Source: Deinococcus sp. JMULE3 (GTDB lineage Bacteria; Deinococcota; Deinococci; Deinococcales; Deinococcaceae). From it: 64,000 nt of DNA. The translations under genes and the position numbers were made by a program. The stretch is taken from the NCBI RefSeq assembly GCF_013337115.1, contig NZ_SGWE01000004.1, positions 1,126,001-1,190,000 on the forward strand. Reading direction: 5' to 3'. Of this stretch, positions 58,437-64,000 are shown piece by piece. The notes under the pieces are model-generated. The model had not been told where the DNA came from and ran no database searches. It was given only the letters and a program-made list of their open reading frames with translations. How positions within the stretch are numbered: the stretch's first letter is position 1; each line of letters starts with the position of its first letter.

Positions 58437-60799
58437 TACTCGTCGTCGTCTTCGGGAAGGTCGGCACCCAGGGTGTCGGGGGCGGGTGGGGTGTTGCGGT
58501 TCTTGCCGATCTCGCGGACGCGGCCGCTGAAGCGGGTGCGGATGTCCTCGTAGACGGGGTGGGCGCGAATGTCGCCGGGCCGTCCGGGGGTCGCCCGGGC
58601 GTCCTGCGGGGGGGCTTTCGCTTCCTGCGGGGCGGGCGTGGGGGCCGGGGGCGGGGTGGGTTTCGGGGCGGGGCGGGGCACGCTGAGGTCCGCGAAGGGC
58701 ATGTCCTCTTCGGGCGGCAGGTCGCCCAGCAGGTCGGGGCCGCCGAAGGCGTTCCAGTCGGGTTCCTCGGTGATGACTTCACCCAGGTAGAGGTTCCGTT
58801 CGCTGCGCGGGGGCGGCCCGGCGTCACGGGGGGTGCTGGCGGGCTGCGCGGCGGGCGTGTCGTCCCACGGGCCGGATTCGAGGTCGGCCAGTGGGGCGGG
58901 CGCGGCGTCGTCCGGGCTGGCGGGGGGCACGCGCCGTTCGGGGAGGGGTGGGGGGAGCGTGGCGACGCTGGCGCGCGGGGGCGGGGCGGCCTGGGTCTGC
59001 GGGGTGGCCTGCGGCGGCTGCGCCTGCATGGGCTGGACCTGAGTGGGTTGCGCCTGGCTGGCCTGAGCCTGCGGCGGGTCGATGGGCGCGAAGTCCGGGC
59101 CGCGCGTGCCCGCAGGGCGGCGGGGGGCGCTGCGGGTCGGGTCGAACGGCGCGACGTCCGGCGCAGGGCTGGATTCCGGCGCAGGCTCGCGGACGGGAGG
59201 AGCGGCGCGGGCCGGGGCTGGGGCGGGTGGGGTGGGGTCGGGCGTGGGGGCCGGACTGCCCCCGAACTGTCCCCCACCAGCCTGACCCCCGCCGAGGTTC
59301 ACGCGACGGCTGCCTTCCGGCGCGATCAGTTCGAAGGTGACCGGGCCGAACACGCTCAGGACGATTTTGGCGATGTCGTCGAATTTCGCGGCGACCTGTT
59401 TGGCGTGGAAGGCGTTGCGTTCGTCGTACCCGAGGCTGACGTAGCCGGGTTCGGCGTGCTGCCGGGCGGGTTTCAGGAACGCGCGCAGCTGCATGCTGGC
59501 CTGCCGGGTCACGTCCGCCCAGCTGCCCCCCGTCGGGGCGGGAACGGGTTGGGTGGGGTCGGGGCTGGCGGCGCGCGGGCTGGGGCCTGCACCACTGGGC
59601 GCGGCGGCGGGCGCGCGGCGGGCCTCCCCCACCGGGCCGGACGGCGCGGCGGGTGGGTTGGCGCGCAGCGTGGCGAGTTCCTTCTCCAGGCGGTTCAGGC
59701 GCTGCGCGAGGTCGGCCGGGAGGGCGGCCCCCGCGCCCGCGCTGGCCGGAGTGCCGCCGCTCACGGTGTCGGCGGCCAGCAGTGCGTGCGTCAGGGCCAG
59801 TTCGAGGCTCTGCTGGTCCGCCGCGCGGGCGAAACGGCTTTCCTGCTCGTCCAGCGCCGCCTGGAGTTTCAGCAGGCGGGGAATGTCCGCGCCGTCCAGG
59901 CGACCTTCACTGTTCAGGCCCAGTTCGGCATGCAGGGCCGCGCCCAGCGCCGCCACCAGACCCTCGACGACCGTGCGGGCCGCGAAGCCGTCGCGGTACA
60001 GGTGCCCCGCGCCACTCAGGGCGGCGCCCGCGTCGCCGCTCACCAGGGCGGCGGCGATGCCGCGCACACGCTCGCCGGGCGGGAGGCCCAGCGCCTCCTC
60101 CACGCCCGCGCGGGTCACGGCCGTCCCGGCGGCCAGCATGCGTTCCAGCAGGCTCTCGCCGTCACGCATGGCACCATCCGCCAGTCGGCCGATCAGTTGC
60201 AGGGCGTCGCCCTCGGCCCGCACGCCCTCGCGCTGGGCGAGACCGGCGAGTTTCCCGGCGATCTCCTCGGGCGTCAGGCGGCGGAAGCGGTAGTGCTGGC
60301 AGCGCGAGAGGATCGTGGGAATGATCTTCTCCGGTTCGGTGGTCGCCAGGATGAAGATGACGTGGCCGGGTGGTTCCTCCAGCGTCTTCAGGAGCGCGTT
60401 GAACGCGGCGCGGCTCATCATGTGCGCCTCGTCCAGGATGTAGATCTTCTTCCCGCCGCGCATGGCGGCCAGACCGACCTTCTCGCGCAGGTCGCGGACG
60501 TCGTCCACGCTGTTGTTGCTGGCCGCGTCGATCTCCATGACGTCCGGGTGCGACCCGGCGCGCACACTCAGGCACGACTCGCACTCCCCGCAGGGCTTCG
60601 GCATCGGGCCGGTGCAGTTGGCGGTCATGGCGATCAACCGGGCGGTGGTGGTCTTCCCCACCCCGCGCGGCCCGCTGAACAGGTACGCGTGCCCCACACG
60701 GCCCTGCTCCAGCGCGGCCTTCAGGACGTCCTTGACGTGCTCCTGCCCGACCACGTCCTCCCACCGCACCGGGCGGGCCCGCTGATAGATGGCACTCAC
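58436..60799 (-). CDS. dnaX: DNA polymerase III subunit gamma/tau
   Basis: The 787-residue clamp-loader ATPase has Walker A SGPRGVGKTTTARL, the zinc-finger cysteines (NCTGPMPKPCGECESCLS), Walker B KIYILDEAHMMS, sensor 1 FILATTEPEKI and the SRC motif ILSRCQHYRF. Domains I-III occupy residues ~1-365. The C-terminal ~420 residues include a conserved middle (ADVTRQASMQLRAFLKPARQHAEPGYVSL) embedded in Pro/Ala/Gln-rich linkers with QAQ-type repeats. No A-rich slippery run was seen, so a frameshifted gamma is not evident; gamma might be absent or formed otherwise. The GTG at 60799 is used as start since it precedes the conserved SAIYQRARPVRWEDVVGQ. Confidence 0.96.
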   Translation of the reverse strand: MSAIYQRARPVRWEDVVGQEHVKDVLKAALEQGRVGHAYLFSGPRGVGKTTTARLIAMTANCTGPMPKPCGECESCLSVRAGSHPDVMEIDAASNNSVDDVRDLREKVGLAAMRGGKKIYILDEAHMMSRAAFNALLKTLEEPPGHVIFILATTEPEKIIPTILSRCQHYRFRRLTPEEIAGKLAGLAQREGVRAEGDALQLIGRLADGAMRDGESLLERMLAAGTAVTRAGVEEALGLPPGERVRGIAAALVSGDAGAALSGAGHLYRDGFAARTVVEGLVAALGAALHAELGLNSEGRLDGADIPRLLKLQAALDEQESRFARAADQQSLELALTHALLAADTVSGGTPASAGAGAALPADLAQRLNRLEKELATLRANPPAAPSGPVGEARRAPAAAPSGAGPSPRAASPDPTQPVPAPTGGSWADVTRQASMQLRAFLKPARQHAEPGYVSLGYDERNAFHAKQVAAKFDDIAKIVLSVFGPVTFELIAPEGSRRVNLGGGQAGGGQFGGSPAPTPDPTPPAPAPARAAPPVREPAPESSPAPDVAPFDPTRSAPRRPAGTRGPDFAPIDPPQAQASQAQPTQVQPMQAQPPQATPQTQAAPPPRASVATLPPPLPERRVPPASPDDAAPAPLADLESGPWDDTPAAQPASTPRDAGPPPRSERNLYLGEVITEEPDWNAFGGPDLLGDLPPEEDMPFADLSVPRPAPKPTPPPAPTPAPQEAKAPPQDARATPGRPGDIRAHPVYEDIRTRFSGRVREIGKNRNTPPAPDTLGADLPEDDDE

Positions 60800-60947
60800 G
60801 CGCGCCCCCGGGCGGCGCGGCGCAGGAGCGGCTCGAATGCTGAACCACGCGGCCTCTCGCCGCTCAACCCGACCTCATCCCTGCACGCACGCCGCTTCAC
60901 CTCACCATTCTAGAGCCCAGGGGCAAGGGGGCGCAGTGACGGGGGGA

Positions 60948-61023
60948 GGAGTTGAAGGTTGAAGGTTGAAAGTTGATGGGTGATGGGAGTGGCGCTCCTC
61001 CATCAACCTTCGACCATCAACTA

Positions 61024-61030
<7 letters not shown>
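60948..61030. repeat. Intergenic inverted repeat, family 3, copy 5
   Basis: The left arm of GGTTGAA/GTTGATG units pairs with a right arm of CATCAAC/TATCAAC units around GTGGCGC. The right arm contains the stop codon of the malic-enzyme gene (61024-61026), so the hairpin forms its transcript end. The remaining gap to dnaX (60800-60947) shows no gene. Confidence 0.7.
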
Positions 61031-62760
<1,730 letters not shown>

Positions 62761-62902
62761 GACGCTCCAGCATAGCGGCCCCCCGATGCACCCGGTCCAG
62801 GAACACGGCGCACGAAACGCACGCCGCCCCCCAGGCCGCAGCGGACGCCAGTTCAGCCCGTGAACAGAAGGCGGGCAGAGGCGGGAACCGGCCCCCTCTC
62901 CA

Positions 62903-63325
62903 TCACCTCTCAACCCTTTCCGCCCAGCGGGCGCGCAGCGTGTCGAAGCCCGCGTCGATCCGCGACTGTGGCAGGACCATCTGGGTGGTGCTCCCGTGCC
63001 CGATCTCGTCGCCGAGTTCGTTCACGGCCCGCATCCGGGCGACGATGCGGCGGCCCTCCATCCGGTCGAAGGTGGCGGTCACGGTGACGGTCATGCCGGG
63101 CAGCGCGCTGGCGGTGTGGGTGACGTCCACCTGCGTGCCGATGCCGCCCTCGCCGTCTTCCAGGAAGGGCAGGATGATCTTGCGTCCGGCCTCCTCGAAG
63201 TGTCTGGCCATCCAGTACGTGGCGTACACGGGGTGCAGGCGGCCCAGCTCACCGAAGTCGACGGTCATGTCGTCGGTGACGGTCACGGTCAGGGTCTGCG
63301 TGAAGCCTTCCGGAATGGCGTGCAT
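62903..63325 (-). CDS. Hotdog-fold thioesterase-like protein
   Basis: The 140-residue product has the pattern of FlK/YbgC-like hotdog proteins: [37 protein letters not shown] with the helix-forming HFEEAGR and long strands [36 protein letters not shown], then [10 protein letters not shown]. Such proteins hydrolyse acyl-CoA thioesters or simply bind them. The usual catalytic residues are not certain from sequence alone. A TAGCCT -10 box ends 7 nt before the ATG (63325). It is divergent from the brkB-like gene. Confidence 0.85.
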   Translation of the reverse strand: MHAIPEGFTQTLTVTVTDDMTVDFGELGRLHPVYATYWMARHFEEAGRKIILPFLEDGEGGIGTQVDVTHTASALPGMTVTVTATFDRMEGRRIVARMRAVNELGDEIGHGSTTQMVLPQSRIDAGFDTLRARWAERVER

Positions 63326-63403
63326 GACGGGCAGGCTAGCAGGGCGCGGGCAGCATGGGGAAAGCGTGAATCCGGATGGGCGGACACCCGCCCCGCACGT
63401 CCG

Positions 63404-63409
63404 TAGACT
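63404..63409 (+). promoter_or_regulatory. -10 element of the brkB-like gene, leaderless type
   Basis: TAGACT ends 6 nt before the ATG (63416). Confidence 0.5.
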
Positions 63410-63415
63410 GCCGGG

Positions 63416-64000
63416 ATGAGGCTCAAGCCCGCCGATTACTTCACGCTGCTGCGCGAGGCGTTCCTCGCGTTCGGGCAGGATCAGGCCCCGCGACTCGCGG
63501 CGGCCATCGCCTACTACGCGATCTTCAGTCTGGCGCCCATGCTGCTGCTGGGTGTCGTGCTCGCCAGTCGCCTCATCGCGGACGTGGACGTGCAGGCGCA
63601 GCTGTTCGGGCCGGGCAGTCTGGTCGCGCAGAACCTCGGGGCGGATACCGCCGAGTTCCTGCGGACCCTGGTGAACACCGACACGCTGCAGAAGGGCAGC
63701 CTGATCGCCACGCTGGGCGCGTTCGTGACGCTGTTCCTGGGCGCCACCGGGCTGTTCGTGCAGCTGCAGGGTGCGCTGAACGCCATGTGGGGCGCGGACC
63801 CTGCCCCGGCGCAGGGGTTCGTGCACGTGCTGGTCACGCGCGTGAAGTCCTTCGTGATGATCCTGGCGATCGGGCTGGTGCTGATCGTGTTCCTGGGCCT
63901 GAACACGTACCTGTCGGCCATCGCGCAGGGTCTGGGGGACACCATCGGCGCCGGAGCATTTTTCGTGCGGCTGGGCACGGCGCTGCTGTCCATGCTGTTC
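63416..64000 (+). CDS. YihY/BrkB family membrane protein, 3' end outside window
   Basis: The visible 195 residues start [20 protein letters not shown] and include the family hallmark [26 protein letters not shown], the amphipathic loop, and [32 protein letters not shown], followed by the next helix [18 protein letters not shown]. YihY/BrkB proteins have about six helices, and their role is unknown. The ATG follows a TAGACT -10 by 6 nt. The C-terminal part lies outside the window. Confidence 0.93.
   Translation, partial: MRLKPADYFTLLREAFLAFGQDQAPRLAAAIAYYAIFSLAPMLLLGVVLASRLIADVDVQAQLFGPGSLVAQNLGADTAEFLRTLVNTDTLQKGSLIATLGAFVTLFLGATGLFVQLQGALNAMWGADPAPAQGFVHVLVTRVKSFVMILAIGLVLIVFLGLNTYLSAIAQGLGDTIGAGAFFVRLGTALLSMLF

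Noticed and set aside
55747..59277. Very long reverse-strand frame over the TPR-BTAD gene and dnaX
   Set aside because: The residues are low-complexity Arg/Pro/Gln/Leu typical of antisense GC-rich DNA, and both real genes are clear in other frames.
58436..60799. Intein or split in dnaX
   Set aside because: The ATPase motifs follow each other at normal spacing with no inserted block.

Overview
The window is high-GC, gene-dense chromosomal DNA that fits the genus Deinococcus. Evidence for this is the extreme G/C third-position codon bias, many genes with a TANNNT -10 hexamer 6-8 nt before the start codon (leaderless mRNAs, a known Deinococcus trait), an AAA-pathway lysine gene of the LysK type, DUF3084, G8 and LptB-like genes typical of the group, and interspersed short non-coding repeats. 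I place it at genus level only. No rRNA, tRNA, CRISPR array, transposase or integrase was seen.

Layout. 1-7.6 kb: partial S41 peptidase lipoprotein, pxpA, a degenerate GGDEF membrane protein, a TrkA/KtrA potassium-channel regulator, an ABC sugar-type binding protein, and a DUF3084 + LptB-like ABC ATPase operon. 7.7-12.1 kb: a glycine-rich DUF11 surface protein broken by two frameshifts, deoB, and a small unknown gene. 12.4-18.3 kb: hisD with an EamA exporter, an ABM-domain membrane protein, vanW-like, purK-purE. 18.4-26.9 kb: small hydrophilic protein, PT-rich membrane protein, lysK, a frameshifted SLC13 permease, APH-like kinase, MFS exporter, LysM-NlpC/P60 hydrolase, RHH protein. 27-34 kb: murA, 4Fe-4S protein, YbaN, rraA-xdhC, a two-start coiled-coil gene, enoyl-CoA hydratase, ruvX. 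34-45.5 kb: acyl-CoA ligase, esterase, TerC behind a yybP-ykoY (Mn2+) riboswitch, PhoB-type regulator, alpha/beta hydrolase, sugar nucleotidyltransferase, yebC, amidohydrolase, REC-BTAD regulator. 45.5-48.1 kb: an AT-rich three-gene cassette unlike its surroundings. 48.2-64 kb: alaS, a G8 lipoprotein, a NAMPT-macrodomain operon, a TPR-BTAD regulator, dnaX, NAD-malic enzyme, thioesterase, partial BrkB/YihY.

Most of the window is housekeeping. The standout is the 45.6-48.0 kb cassette: a glucosaminidase whose first ~95 codons look native and whose remainder is AT-rich, then a C39-like cysteine peptidase, then a secreted protein whose last ~120 codons look native again. That is the pattern expected of a swapped toxin/immunity module, although the function is unproven. 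Other points of interest are the Mn2+ riboswitch-TerC pair, the NAMPT + macrodomain operon behind an AT-rich palindrome, a ~130-160-nt repeat with compensatory changes in two stems, a family of intergenic heptad hairpins at gene ends, an in-frame internal start in one gene, and three single-base losses in G/C runs that look like sequencing errors or recent decay.
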